NCBI GenBank assembly: GCA_964429355.1
Contig: CAYSCH010000082.1
Coordinates: 1-28,025 of the forward strand
From: JAAYAY01 sp964429355
GTDB lineage: Bacteria; Planctomycetota; Planctomycetia; Pirellulales; Thermoguttaceae
DNA length: 28,025 nucleotides
Reading direction: 5' to 3'
Under the pieces are notes generated by a model. That model was not told where the DNA came from. It was given only the letters and a program-made list of their open reading frames with translations, and made no database searches. How positions within the stretch are numbered: position 1 is the stretch's first letter; the number at the start of each line of letters is the position of its first letter. A program made the position numbers and the translations under genes. Below are positions 16,592 through 24,824 of this stretch, one piece after another.

Positions 16592-17848
16592 ATGGGGCTT
16601 CTGCTAGCTATTGCCATCCTGAGCAGCTTCTATCTGACGCCTGTCGCTATCCGCTTGGCGTGGAAGTACGACGCTGTCAGCCGACCTGATGGGGTTCGTA
16701 GAACGCATAGTCGTGCGACTCCAGCGTGGGGAGGACTCGCCGTCAATACAAGCGTTCTGGTGGGGAGTTGGATATCCCTCCTCCTCCTCCCCGATCAGGC
16801 GTCCAACCTGTCGTTTCTGTTCGCCTTGACACTCTCCGTCGTCATACTCACCGCGATCGGCTGCTACGATGATCTCTTCGACATGCAGGCGAAGCTGAAA
16901 CTGGCGGGGCAGTTGCTGGCGGTCGTTCCACTGATCGCGGCGGGGGCCGTTGTTGAGCGATTCAGCGTACTCGGTTTCACGATTGAACTGGGCTGGCTCG
17001 GAATACCCTGGACGGCCGCATGGATCGTGCTGGGAATCAATGCGTTGAACCTGATCGATGGCATGGACGGGCTGGCATCCTCTCTCGGCATTACGATCGC
17101 GATCGCGGTGGCCGTTGTCGCCGGAGTCAGCGGAAACACGGATGTCGTGGTGATTGCCATCGTGCTCGCCGGAGCGTTGGGCGGATTTCTTGCACACAAT
17201 CTTCCGCCTGCCAAGATCTATCTTGGAGACTGCGGGAGCATGGTGGTGGGCTTGTTGCTGGCAACTTTAGCGATTCGTGTCGCTCCTGCGCCGGGCGTAC
17301 CCAACCTCACGGCGATGTGTGCCCTGCTCTTCGTTCCCTTGTACGACACTGTGCTGGCGGTCGTGCGTCGCGGGCTCAGTGGTAAAGGTATCATGACCGC
17401 CGATCGTGGGCACATTCACCATCGGTTGCTGGACCGCGGATTCGGAGTCTGGGGTTCGCTAGGTGTGTTGGCAACGCTTAGTGCGGTGGCGGGGGCCGCT
17501 TGTTGCTGTGCCGTATTGTTGGGCCAGGAACTAGTGGCTTATGTCGCATTGGCCGTCCTCCCTTTGTTCTGTGTGCAGCTTGAATTGTTTGGGCATCCCG
17601 AGTGGGCCATGGTGAGGGAGCGGTTGTCGTTGACGCGAGTTCGCGACAATGTCTCAAGATACAGCTTGCGGCGGAAAGCCGAATCGGGACGCGATCTGGC
17701 CAAAGAAGCTTCTTCGACACAGAGTCCGCTCGCGGGGCTGCCCCAGTCCCAAACGAGCGTGCCAATGGGGATCAACGTCAGACTGGCTGGTGCTCAACGT
17801 GCAAGTACTACCACTGCTGGCAAGAAATATGTGGAACTACTCGGTTAA
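16592..17848 (+). CDS. Polyprenyl-phosphate sugar-1-phosphate transferase (WecA/TagO/MraY family)
   Basis: This is a 418-residue membrane enzyme with about 10-11 hydrophobic segments. Family motifs are all present: D93-D94 in YDDLFD, N150..N153..D156-G-x-D159-G, GDCGS at 212-216 and HIHHR at 274-278 on the last cytoplasmic loop. It would move a sugar-1-phosphate (often GlcNAc-1-P) from UDP-sugar to undecaprenyl phosphate, the first membrane step of repeat-unit assembly. I chose ATG 16592, preceded by AAGGA at 7 bases, over the GTG at 16535. The last ~80 residues are a soluble Ser/Arg-rich tail that is longer than usual. It is followed 31 bases later by a small secreted-protein gene. Confidence 0.93.
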   Translation: MGLLLAIAILSSFYLTPVAIRLAWKYDAVSRPDGVRRTHSRATPAWGGLAVNTSVLVGSWISLLLLPDQASNLSFLFALTLSVVILTAIGCYDDLFDMQAKLKLAGQLLAVVPLIAAGAVVERFSVLGFTIELGWLGIPWTAAWIVLGINALNLIDGMDGLASSLGITIAIAVAVVAGVSGNTDVVVIAIVLAGALGGFLAHNLPPAKIYLGDCGSMVVGLLLATLAIRVAPAPGVPNLTAMCALLFVPLYDTVLAVVRRGLSGKGIMTADRGHIHHRLLDRGFGVWGSLGVLATLSAVAGAACCCAVLLGQELVAYVALAVLPLFCVQLELFGHPEWAMVRERLSLTRVRDNVSRYSLRRKAESGRDLAKEASSTQSPLAGLPQSQTSVPMGINVRLAGAQRASTTTAGKKYVELLG

Positions 17849-17879
17849 GCGTTCTCCAGAAAGAAGGAGGGAGACGAAA

Positions 17880-18386
17880 GTGAGAGGTACCAAACTGTTT
17901 CGAATGCAAGTTGTTGCGTTGGTGTGTATAGGCCTTATGCTGCCGCACACTGCATTGGGAGCTGCCCCTGTGCCGCAGGTGAAGATCACGGACGTGGCAT
18001 TGGGCAACGGCGGGATACTGGTCGGGCAAGTTGTCGACCAGCAGGGGCTCGGCATTGCTGGAGCCCAGGTCGTTGTTCTGCAACAGGGACGAAAACCGGT
18101 TCAAACGGTTGCCGACAACACGGGCAAATTCCAGGCCATTGGCGTCACCGGCGGGACGGCTCAGGTTGTCACGGCTGGCGGACAGGGCGTCTATCGCCTC
18201 TGGGCTGCCAATACAGCCCCACCTGCCGCCAATCGTTCGGCCCTGCTTCTGAGCAACGGTCCGGTTGTCCGAGGTCAGATGGGCGGAATGGGCGGATGGC
18301 TTCTGCCCGCTCTGGCTGCCGGCGGAATCATCGCGGGCGTTGCCGTTGCGACCTCCAATACCAGTTCCTCACCTGCCAGCCCTTGA
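17880..18386 (+). CDS. Small secreted protein with carboxypeptidase regulatory-like fold and Gly-rich hydrophobic tail
   Basis: This is a 168-residue protein starting at GTG 17880, with a strong GGAGG 9 bases upstream; no ATG gives a better start. Residues ~5-28 form a signal peptide ending near ALGA. Residues ~38-100 look like a carboxypeptidase-regulatory-like beta-sandwich: GILVGQVVDQQGLGIAGAQVVV, then TVADNTGKFQ. A YRLWAANTAPP segment follows. The C-terminus (MGGMGGWLLPALAAGGIIAGVAVAT) is Gly-rich and hydrophobic and may insert in a membrane. Similar small proteins recur in planctomycetes, from memory. It is probably co-transcribed with the phosphoglycosyltransferase upstream. Its function is unknown; a cell-surface role is inferred from export alone. 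Confidence 0.75.
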   Translation: MRGTKLFRMQVVALVCIGLMLPHTALGAAPVPQVKITDVALGNGGILVGQVVDQQGLGIAGAQVVVLQQGRKPVQTVADNTGKFQAIGVTGGTAQVVTAGGQGVYRLWAANTAPPAANRSALLLSNGPVVRGQMGGMGGWLLPALAAGGIIAGVAVATSNTSSSPASP

Positions 18387-18413
18387 TTGGCAGTGGTTTG
18401 AACATAGAAAGCA

Positions 18414-18468
18414 AATCAAGCCGGTGACCTTGATGGGTGTCGAACCCTGCAAGGTCACCGGCTGATTC
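18414..18468. terminator. Long bulged stem-loop between convergent genes
   Basis: AGCCGGTGACCTTG (18419-18432) pairs perfectly with 18450-18463. Flanking AATCA and TGATT extend the stem with one bulged base, and GGGT/ACCC pairs inside the loop. It lies between the ends of the secreted-protein gene and the reverse Hsp70 gene, so it probably ends transcription from both sides. Neither strand has a strong T tract. Confidence 0.65.
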
Positions 18469-18506
18469 AATATCGGGGAAGCACCGAGAATCCACATCTC
18501 GTATGT

Positions 18507-20472
18507 TCAGGACTGTGTCAACCGGCGTCTGAGGGATTCGGCGTCCTGAAGCAGCTTGTCCGCACCTGACGGACACAATCCAGCGGTGGCAATATCGCGA
18601 CCGAGCACCAGGTAAGCGAAGCGACTGTTGGTCTCTGCTTGGCGTTCGAGCAAGCGTGTCTTGGAGACCTCACCACTGAGCCTTGCGGTTTCTGCCGAGT
18701 TCTGAGCCTCGGCTCGACGTTGCTCGGCAGTCTCCCGCAATTGTCGGGTCCGCAGGACCTCCTTTGCCGCTTCAATTGCCGTCTTCTGAGACGTTTCATA
18801 GCGATTTGGCAACGCGGCGGACACGCCCAGGCGTCCTATTTCGCAGTAGAGGTTGTCGAGTTGTTGGATAATCTCCGCTCGAACGGCGGGCTCTTCCTCT
18901 GGCGGCGATTCCGCGGGAGTTGAATTGGCCGGCGAGGGAATCGGGGGGTGTAGGAGGCGTTGACGCCACGTGGCCAGGTCGCCGCTGATGTGTCCCCGTT
19001 CACGTTCAATCTCCACCTCGGCAACCTGTCCGGTTGTCGGCACACTGGCGGTGACCGAGACACGGCCGTTGAGCGCATATCGATACGTCACCTCCACCGG
19101 AGTGCCTTTGGGAAGGCCGGGAGGAAGATTGCGGACCACGCATTTTCCCAGTGAGGCGCAGAATTCCGGCCTCTCACTTTCCCCTTCGACGACGGGAACG
19201 GCCACGGTTCTCTGATTCGGTTCCAGCGTGATGAACGTTTTCTTTCTCTCGGTCGGAATCGGCGTGTTTCTCGGAATGAGAATGGCGTTCACCCGCCGTC
19301 CTGTGCTAGCCGCATAACCCACGACCCCGAGGCTGTGGGAGTTGACATTGATGAGTTCACAACGCCGCTGGTCGTTCAAGTCGTGTCCCAACAGCATTCC
19401 CGCATAGATTGCCGCTCCGTGGGAAACGGCTTCGTCGGCCGGCATCGATCGATCCGGCTCCTTACCACNNNNNNNNNNTCAAGTGGCGAAGCATGTCGGT
19501 TACTATCGGCATGCGAGTTGCGCCGCCCACAACCATCACGCGATCGATCTGGCCCCACGTGAGGCCGGCCTGCCCGACCACAAGTGCTGAGGTTTCCATC
19601 GTTCGCTGCATCAGGTGCGCAGTCAACCGGCAGAACTCCTGCCGGGTGATTTCCTGTTTCATACGGATGCCCGCATGGAAACAGACCGTCGATGCTCGGG
19701 AGTGTTCGCTCAACGCGTGTTTCAGGTCCTGGGCGTCACGCCAGAGTTGTGCCAGATCCTGCGCATCGCTGCGCGGGTCCAGGCCATACTCGCTCACGAA
19801 ACGCTCGCAGATATGGTCGACAAGAACCTGGTCAAAATCCTTGCCTCCCAGGCGGACGTCGCCGTCTGTGGCCAGGGTCCGAAACCGCTCGGAGCTGATT
19901 TCCAGCAGGCTCACGTCGAAGGTGCCACCGCCAAGATCGTAGACAAGGACCGTCTCGGCCGAGTCGCATGCCGTTCCTCGCATGCCAAAGAGGCCCCGCT
20001 CCCAGCCACATGCCATGGCTGCTGCAGTTGGTTCGTTGATGATGTCGAGTACTTCCCAGCCTGCCAGTCTGCCGGCATCCTGGGTCGCTTTACGACGCAT
20101 CTCGTCAAAGTAGGCCGGCACCGTGATCACGGCCTGATTGACGGGGCCGAGACGTTTCTCCGCATCGCGTTTGAGCCTTTCCAGAACAAACGCGCTGAGG
20201 ATCTCAGGGGGAACGTGATGGCCGTTTACCGGGTGCTGCACGGCGATTCGCCCCATGTCGCGTTTGAAGCATTCCGCGTAACAGTCGGGGCTATAGGATG
20301 AAGCCTTGACAGCCTCCCGCCCCACGACAATCTCATCTTCGTCCACAATCACGGCACTGGGTGTCAACAGGTCACCCGAGGAACTGGGGAGCGAGATTGG
20401 GCGTCCGGCTGCGTCAAGATAGGAGAGCAGGGAGTAGGTAGTACCGAGGTCGATACCGATATCCTTTGCCAT
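18507..20472 (-). CDS. Hsp70-family chaperone (one gene, interrupted by inserted Ns)
   Basis: The nucleotide-binding domain opens with MAKDIGIDLGTTYS and has NEPTAAAMA, YDLGGGTFDVS and VGGATRMP. The gene then meets ten Ns at 19469-19478. Joining the flanks directly gives RHL-S-GKEPDRS, aligning residue for residue with DnaK (…FF-GKEPRKD), and makes 1956 coding bases, exactly 652 codons. The second part carries PADEAVSHGAAIYAG, the substrate-binding beta domain (INVNSHSLGV, IPRNTPIPTERKKTF) and a helical, Ala/Glu-rich C-terminus without the DnaK EEVD-type tail. Length is about 651 residues. ATG 20472 was chosen because GGTGGAGG lies 8 bases upstream; a GTG at 20487 is possible. It is probably a specialised Hsp70, not the main DnaK; no grpE or dnaJ is adjacent. 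Confidence 0.92.
19469..19478. other. Assembly gap inside the Hsp70 gene, probably of zero true length
   Basis: Ten Ns shift the reading frame and create an apparent stop (TAA) just after them. Deleting all ten restores a perfect Hsp70 reading with one Ser codon formed across the junction (A + GT). Confidence 0.9.
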
Positions 20473-20494
20473 GGCCATTGCCTCCACCTCATGC

Positions 20495-20504
20495 NNNNNN
20501 NNNN
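20495..20504. other. Assembly gap between two Hsp70 N-termini
   Basis: Ten Ns separate two copies of the Hsp70 start segment IGIDLG, both read on the reverse strand. The true gap length is unknown and may cover most of a gene. Confidence 0.9.
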
Positions 20505-20566
20505 CCTAGGTCGATGCCGATCGCCAACGGCCGATCCCCATGGCCTCCAGACGCAGACAAGTTCAT
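20505..20566 (-). CDS. N-terminal fragment of a second Hsp70-family gene, cut by the gap
   Basis: A reverse ATG at 20566 follows GGGAGA and opens a frame beginning MNLSASGG and ending RPLAIGIDLG at the gap. IGIDLG(T/S)T is the phosphate-1 loop that begins every Hsp70. The same motif occurs again at the start of the next Hsp70, so this is a separate tandem paralogue. Just past the gap (20489-20491) a TGA precedes the ribosome site of the second Hsp70 and could be the stop of this one. If so, the gap hides roughly a whole Hsp70 gene. Too short for the ORF tables, it would be missed by automatic callers. Confidence 0.75.
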
Positions 20567-20773
20567 ACTTCTCCCGTTCAGAAATCGAAGTTCGCGCTGG
20601 CTGCGAACAATCAGCAGTTCCGCCCCATTGTGTCAGCGTCTAAGCCTCGTTCGTGGTTATCAGATAGCGGTGGGAGGTCCTGGTTCCCTACCGTCGATTC
20701 TAATTCGCCCACCTGCGTCCGTCAGCCCCCAAAAGCCGCACCTACCCCCCCGGTGGTCGGCGTTGTGCGCAAT

Positions 20774-21805
20774 TCATGGACAAATCAACACCTTCATCAA
20801 GCTCTCTTTCCCAGATTGCAGGCGTGCAAACCACTCCGGTGCTTCGTCCAAAGCTGCAATGGCGCTCACCAGAGGATCAACCCGGATCATTCCGCAGGCA
20901 ATCAGATCGAGGCAGGCTGGGTATTCGCCGCGGGACGCACACGATCCCAAGAGCGACAATTCACGGGTAACGACCGTCTGCAGAGGAAGTTCGACGGTTG
21001 GCGACAGGTTCCCCACCAATCCGACCGATCCGCCCTTTCGCACGGCCCTTACCGCCGTCTTGATGGTTGCGGCAAACCCTACGGCTTCCAGGGCGAGGTC
21101 GGCACCGCGACCCGCTGTGTGTTTCATCACTTCTTCAACAGCGTCACTCTCCTGCGGCGCGATGCACTCGTCGGCTCCCAGTTGACGAGCCAGGTCGAGG
21201 CGGTCCCGCCTGGTGTCAACTGCCATGACGAGCCCACATCCGTGTGCCTTGAAGGCTTGGATAATCAACAGGCCGATCATGCCTGCTCCCACCACCACCG
21301 CCGTGTCGTTGAGGCGGACCGGCATGCGGGCTACCGCATGGACCGCAATCGACACAGGTTCCACCATGGCCGCCTGCTGGAAAGAGACGGTCTCTGGCAG
21401 GCCCACGACGATCCGTTCCGGAACGGCCACGTATTGGGCAAAAGCTCCGTCGCGTCTGAATTCGTCGCAGGAAACGCCCAGCACCTGCCGGTTATCGCAC
21501 AGATTCACGTCGCCGCGGCGGCAGAAATGGCAACCACCGCAATAGACGGTCGAGTCGAAAGTGACCCGATCACCCACTCGCCAAGTACGGACTCCTTTGC
21601 CCACCTCAGCGACCACACCGGACGCCTCATGCCCCATAATGATCGGTGGCTTCCGTCGACCCGTCGACCCATCCATTCCGTGAACATCGCTCCCGCAGAT
21701 CCCGCACGCCTTCACCTCGACCAGCACCTCATCCGGACCGATTTCCGGTTTCGGTACGTCGCGAACCTCAAATCGGCTGGCACCCACAAGGACGAGACCC
21801 TTCAT
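20774..21805 (-). CDS. Zinc-dependent alcohol dehydrogenase (sorbitol/threonine dehydrogenase-like)
   Basis: This is a 343-residue zinc MDR enzyme. Catalytic zinc ligands are visible in ACGICGSDVHG (Cys and the SD/H pair) and GHEASG (His, Glu). Structural zinc Cys are in CGGCHFCRRGDVNLC. The cofactor fold has VVVGAGMIGLL and an Asp at the end of the second strand (AVDTRRDR), which favours NAD. ATG 21805 is preceded by AAGGAG at 7 bases and is preferred to the upstream start at 21826. It would oxidise a polyol or amino-alcohol in the cytoplasm. It is divergent from the LysR gene, separated by 160 bases, and lies 207 bases upstream of the Hsp70 fragment on the same strand. LysR control is likely. 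Confidence 0.9.
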   Translation of the reverse strand: MKGLVLVGASRFEVRDVPKPEIGPDEVLVEVKACGICGSDVHGMDGSTGRRKPPIIMGHEASGVVAEVGKGVRTWRVGDRVTFDSTVYCGGCHFCRRGDVNLCDNRQVLGVSCDEFRRDGAFAQYVAVPERIVVGLPETVSFQQAAMVEPVSIAVHAVARMPVRLNDTAVVVGAGMIGLLIIQAFKAHGCGLVMAVDTRRDRLDLARQLGADECIAPQESDAVEEVMKHTAGRGADLALEAVGFAATIKTAVRAVRKGGSVGLVGNLSPTVELPLQTVVTRELSLLGSCASRGEYPACLDLIACGMIRVDPLVSAIAALDEAPEWFARLQSGKESLMKVLICP

Positions 21806-21879
21806 CGCAACGCTCCTTCCGCTCATGCGAGACTCTGCTGTCTACGAACCACCAATTTGCGGTAGATTCGATTCGCGGT

Positions 21880-21893
21880 CAAGACGCGTCTTG
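21880..21893. promoter_or_regulatory. Perfect 14-bp palindrome CAAGACGCGTCTTG upstream of the dehydrogenase
   Basis: It lies in the divergent spacer and overlaps a reverse-strand TTGACC that could be the -35 of the dehydrogenase. Its position fits an operator, perhaps for the LysR protein or another regulator. Confidence 0.5.
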
Positions 21894-21913
21894 TTCCCAG
21901 CCGACCTCGTCCT

Positions 21914-21930
21914 GCCCGTTGCAGACGGGC
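21914..21930. promoter_or_regulatory. Inverted repeat GCCCGT-TGCAG-ACGGGC next to the LysR promoter
   Basis: Six-base arms with a five-base spacer end one base before the LysR -35 box. It may be a second regulator site or a small hairpin. Confidence 0.4.
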
Positions 21931-21931
21931 G

Positions 21932-21959
21932 TTGACATAAGCAATGCTTATGATAAGAT
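21932..21959 (+). promoter_or_regulatory. LysR-gene promoter with embedded T-N11-A palindrome
   Basis: TTGACA (21932-21937) and TAAGAT (21954-21959) are 16 bases apart. Between them lies CATAAGCA-A-TGCTTATG (21936-21952), a palindrome containing TAAGCAATGCTTA, which fits the LysR T-N11-A rule. Binding there would block RNA polymerase, so autorepression is expected. The start site should fall at about the ATG. Confidence 0.7.
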
Positions 21960-21965
21960 GCCGGC

Positions 21966-22871
21966 ATGAACATCGAGACCTTACGTGTTTTCTGTGATGT
22001 TGTCCAGCACCAGAGCTTCTCGCGAGGGGCTGCGGCCAATCAGGTGAGCCAGTCGGCGGCCACGCAATCCGTCCACCGGATGGAGCGTCATTTTGGAATC
22101 CAACTGGTGGACCGGAGCAAGCGCCCGTTTGTCCTCACTCCGGAGGGGCAAGCCTGCTACGAGGGGTTCCGCGAGGTTCTGGAGGTCTATGATGCGGTGG
22201 AGACTCGAGTTCGGTCGCTCCGCAAGGAGATCACCGGCATGGTTCGCGTCGCCGCGATCTATTCGGTCGGACTCCATGACATGGCCCGCTGCATGAAACA
22301 GTTCATGATTCGCTATCCCAAGGCAAAGGTGCGGCTGGAGTTTCTCCGCCCCAATAAGGTTTACGAGGCTGTCCTCAACTCGGAAGTCGACCTGGGAGTC
22401 GTTTCCTACCCTATGCCTTCCACGGAAATCAGCGTCATTCCGTTGCGTTCCGAACGAATGGTGCTCGTTTGCCATCCCACTCATCCTCTTGCCGGACGGA
22501 AGGCCATCACGGCCGAGCACTTGAAAAATGAAGGCTTCGTCGCCTTCGACCGCGACTTGATCATACGCAAGGAAATCGATCGGTATCTCCGGCAGCGGAA
22601 CGTTTCGGTGCGAATCAACATGGAGTTTGACAACATCGAAACGATCAAGCAGGCAATCGGCATCGAGGCCGGGGTAAGTATCCTCCCCGAGCCGACCGTT
22701 CGCGAGGAGACCGCCCGGGGCGATCTGGCGGCTGTGCGTCTCATTGCCCCTCAACTGGAACGCCCCATAGGGATCATTTATCGCCAACGCAAGGTTTTCA
22801 CGCCAACGTCCACGAAGTTCGTGGAATTGCTCCAGGAGGAACAGGGCGGGATGGAGACGGTTGATGAGTAG
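21966..22871 (+). CDS. LysR-family transcriptional regulator
   Basis: This is a 301-residue protein. Residues 1-60 are a LysR helix-turn-helix (MNIETLRVFCDVVQHQSFSRGAAAN... VSQSAATQSVHRME), followed by a linker helix and an effector-binding domain from ~90 with VRVAAIYSVGLHDM, LGVVSYPMP and EAGVSILPE. There is no ribosome site before ATG 21966, and the -10 box ends only six bases upstream, so the mRNA may be leaderless. It is divergent from the zinc dehydrogenase and overlaps the next forward gene by 8 bases. By location it should regulate both the dehydrogenase and the ferredoxin-ASKHA gene. The effector is unknown. Confidence 0.92.
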   Translation: MNIETLRVFCDVVQHQSFSRGAAANQVSQSAATQSVHRMERHFGIQLVDRSKRPFVLTPEGQACYEGFREVLEVYDAVETRVRSLRKEITGMVRVAAIYSVGLHDMARCMKQFMIRYPKAKVRLEFLRPNKVYEAVLNSEVDLGVVSYPMPSTEISVIPLRSERMVLVCHPTHPLAGRKAITAEHLKNEGFVAFDRDLIIRKEIDRYLRQRNVSVRINMEFDNIETIKQAIGIEAGVSILPEPTVREETARGDLAAVRLIAPQLERPIGIIYRQRKVFTPTSTKFVELLQEEQGGMETVDE

Positions 22872-24708
22872 GCCATCGGTTTCGATCAAACTCCATCCTT
22901 CGGGAAAGACGATTCCGACGGTGCCAGGAGTCCCACTTCTGGAGGCACTGGCGGAAGCAGGCGTTGTTCTTGACGCCCCCTGCGGAGGGGAAGGCCTTTG
23001 CGGGAAGTGCCGCGTGCTGGTCCACGAGGGTGCCGGGCTGCCCGCGGCAGCCGAAAAGGGCTTCATCTCGGAGCCAGACCTTCAAGCCGGGATGCGTCTG
23101 GCTTGTCAGACGCGGGTCGTAGACGCGATGAAGGTGGAAGTGCCGGAGACGTCTCGGTTGTCTGCCTTCCATCAGATTCTGGCGGCGACGATCGACGTGA
23201 TGGTCGAACCCGATGCGGTGGTTCGCAAGCAGTACGTCGAGCTGCCGATTCCGGGGCGCGGTGACGAGGCCAGCGACCAGATCCGGCTTAAACGTGCCAT
23301 CGGTGATTATGAGGCGGAACTGGATGTGGTTCGGCGGCTCCCCGCCCAGCTTCGCGCAGATCGCTTTCGCGGTACGGCGGTATTAGCCGGCCCCCACTTG
23401 TTGGATTTCGAGCCGGCGAACACCGAGTCGACCAACTACGCTGTGGCGGTCGACGTGGGGACGACCACCTTGGCCGCCGTTCTGCTTGACCTGGCAACGG
23501 GTCGAGAGCTTGCAGTCGCTTCCGATTTGAATCCCCAGACTCGATATGGGGATGACGTCCTTTCCCGCATCCAAATGGCTGGCGCGGAGGGGGGGCTCGC
23601 CCGTCTGCAGCGAGCGGTTGTGGATGCGGTTCAGGCCCTGGTCGAAAAGGTGGTGTCGGCTGCGGCAATTCCCTTGGAACGGGTCTATGAAGTGGCCTTT
23701 GCCGGCAATACGACGATGCAGCATCTCCTCGCCGGACTCGACACGCGGTATCTGGGCGAGGTGCCGTTCGTGCCGTCCGTGCAGGCCTCGATGTGGTTCC
23801 CGGCGAGGGAATTGGGGTTGCGAATCCACCCCAGTGGACGAGCCTACGTGTTGCCGGTAATCGGTGGATTCGTCGGTGGTGACACGGTGGCCGGCATGCT
23901 CGCCACCGATCTGGTTCGGCGTCCTGGTGCCGCGCTCCTGGTCGACGTGGGAACCAATGGTGAAATCGTGCTCGTCTCTGGGAATCAAGTATTTGCAGCA
24001 GCCACGGCAGCAGGCCCCGCTTTCGAGGGCGCCCGAATTACTCACGGGATGCGAGCCTGTACGGGTGCGATTGAGCGAGTCACGTTCGAAGGTCATCTGG
24101 AAATCGCGACCATCGGCCACGCACCGCCCCTTGGTTTGTGCGGATCGGCACTCATCGACCTCGCGGCAGTTCTCCTTGACTACGGGGTTATCAGCCCTGA
24201 AGGCCGGTTTCGAACACGCTCGCAATTGCCCGAAGGGGTTCCAGACGATATTCATCGTCGGACATACGAAGATCGCGACAACAGAGCCTTCGAGTTGGCC
24301 TCAGCGCGAGAATCGGGAACAGGCCGCCCGATCGTCGTCAACCAGGCCGACATTCGACAACTGCAGCTTGCATCCGGCGCAATACGGGCAGGAATCGAAC
24401 TGCTGACTCGGCGGGCCGGCATCGAACCGGGCGATGTGCAGGAACTGCTGATCGCCGGCGGGTTCGGAAACTACATTCGCCGTGCGAAAGCTCAGCGAAT
24501 CGGGCTGATTCCCGCTTCGATTCCCTGCCAGCGGATCCGCTACAGTGGCAACACGTCACTTGCCGGAGCCCGGCTGACCCTTCTTTCCGGTCGGAAGCGG
24601 AACGAGGCTGAAGAATTGGCTGCTCGGACCGAGCACATCGACCTGTCGACCGATCCGGGATTCCAGTGGACGTTTGCGGATGCGATGATCTTTCCGGGAG
24701 GATATTGA
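22864..24708 (+). CDS. Ferredoxin-ASKHA protein, corrinoid-protein reductive activator type (RACo-like, DUF4445)
   Basis: This is a 614-residue protein. Residues 1-100 are a plant-type [2Fe-2S] domain with C40-x5-C46-x2-C49 and C80. From ~190 an ASKHA nucleotide-binding fold follows: VAVDVGTTTLAAVLLD (phosphate-1 loop), FAGNTTMQHLL, VDVGTNGEIVLV (phosphate-2 loop) and LIAGGFGNYI. This layout is that of RACo, which uses ATP and a reduced Fe-S centre to return Co(II) corrinoid proteins to Co(I). ATG 22864 overlaps the LysR stop; GGAG lies upstream. No corrinoid protein or methyltransferase gene is in the window, so the partner must be elsewhere. The role in corrinoid repair is inferred from family architecture. 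Confidence 0.88.
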   Translation: MSRPSVSIKLHPSGKTIPTVPGVPLLEALAEAGVVLDAPCGGEGLCGKCRVLVHEGAGLPAAAEKGFISEPDLQAGMRLACQTRVVDAMKVEVPETSRLSAFHQILAATIDVMVEPDAVVRKQYVELPIPGRGDEASDQIRLKRAIGDYEAELDVVRRLPAQLRADRFRGTAVLAGPHLLDFEPANTESTNYAVAVDVGTTTLAAVLLDLATGRELAVASDLNPQTRYGDDVLSRIQMAGAEGGLARLQRAVVDAVQALVEKVVSAAAIPLERVYEVAFAGNTTMQHLLAGLDTRYLGEVPFVPSVQASMWFPARELGLRIHPSGRAYVLPVIGGFVGGDTVAGMLATDLVRRPGAALLVDVGTNGEIVLVSGNQVFAAATAAGPAFEGARITHGMRACTGAIERVTFEGHLEIATIGHAPPLGLCGSALIDLAAVLLDYGVISPEGRFRTRSQLPEGVPDDIHRRTYEDRDNRAFELASARESGTGRPIVVNQADIRQLQLASGAIRAGIELLTRRAGIEPGDVQELLIAGGFGNYIRRAKAQRIGLIPASIPCQRIRYSGNTSLAGARLTLLSGRKRNEAEELAARTEHIDLSTDPGFQWTFADAMIFPGGY

Positions 24709-24761
24709 CGGCCGGGCCGTGCAGGCCCTGCCCTGGAGGTCGATCACTTGAAGATCGAGGC

Positions 24762-24800
24762 AAAAAGAAAGCAGCCCGACATCTTGGATATCGGGCTGCT
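24762..24800 (-). terminator. Intrinsic terminator of the Fe-S carrier gene
   Basis: A perfect 10-bp stem (AGCAGCCCGA / TCGGGCTGCT, 24770-24800) is followed on the reverse strand by TTTCTTTTT. It lies 25 bases beyond the stop of the reverse Fe-S carrier gene and may also stop readthrough from the forward gene. Confidence 0.85.
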
Positions 24801-24824
24801 CTGCGTATCGAATCGATCGCCGGA

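Noticed and set aside
21981..23066. Long reverse frame of 361 codons opposite LysR and the ferredoxin-ASKHA gene
   Set aside because: Both forward genes have complete family motifs; the reverse frame has none.
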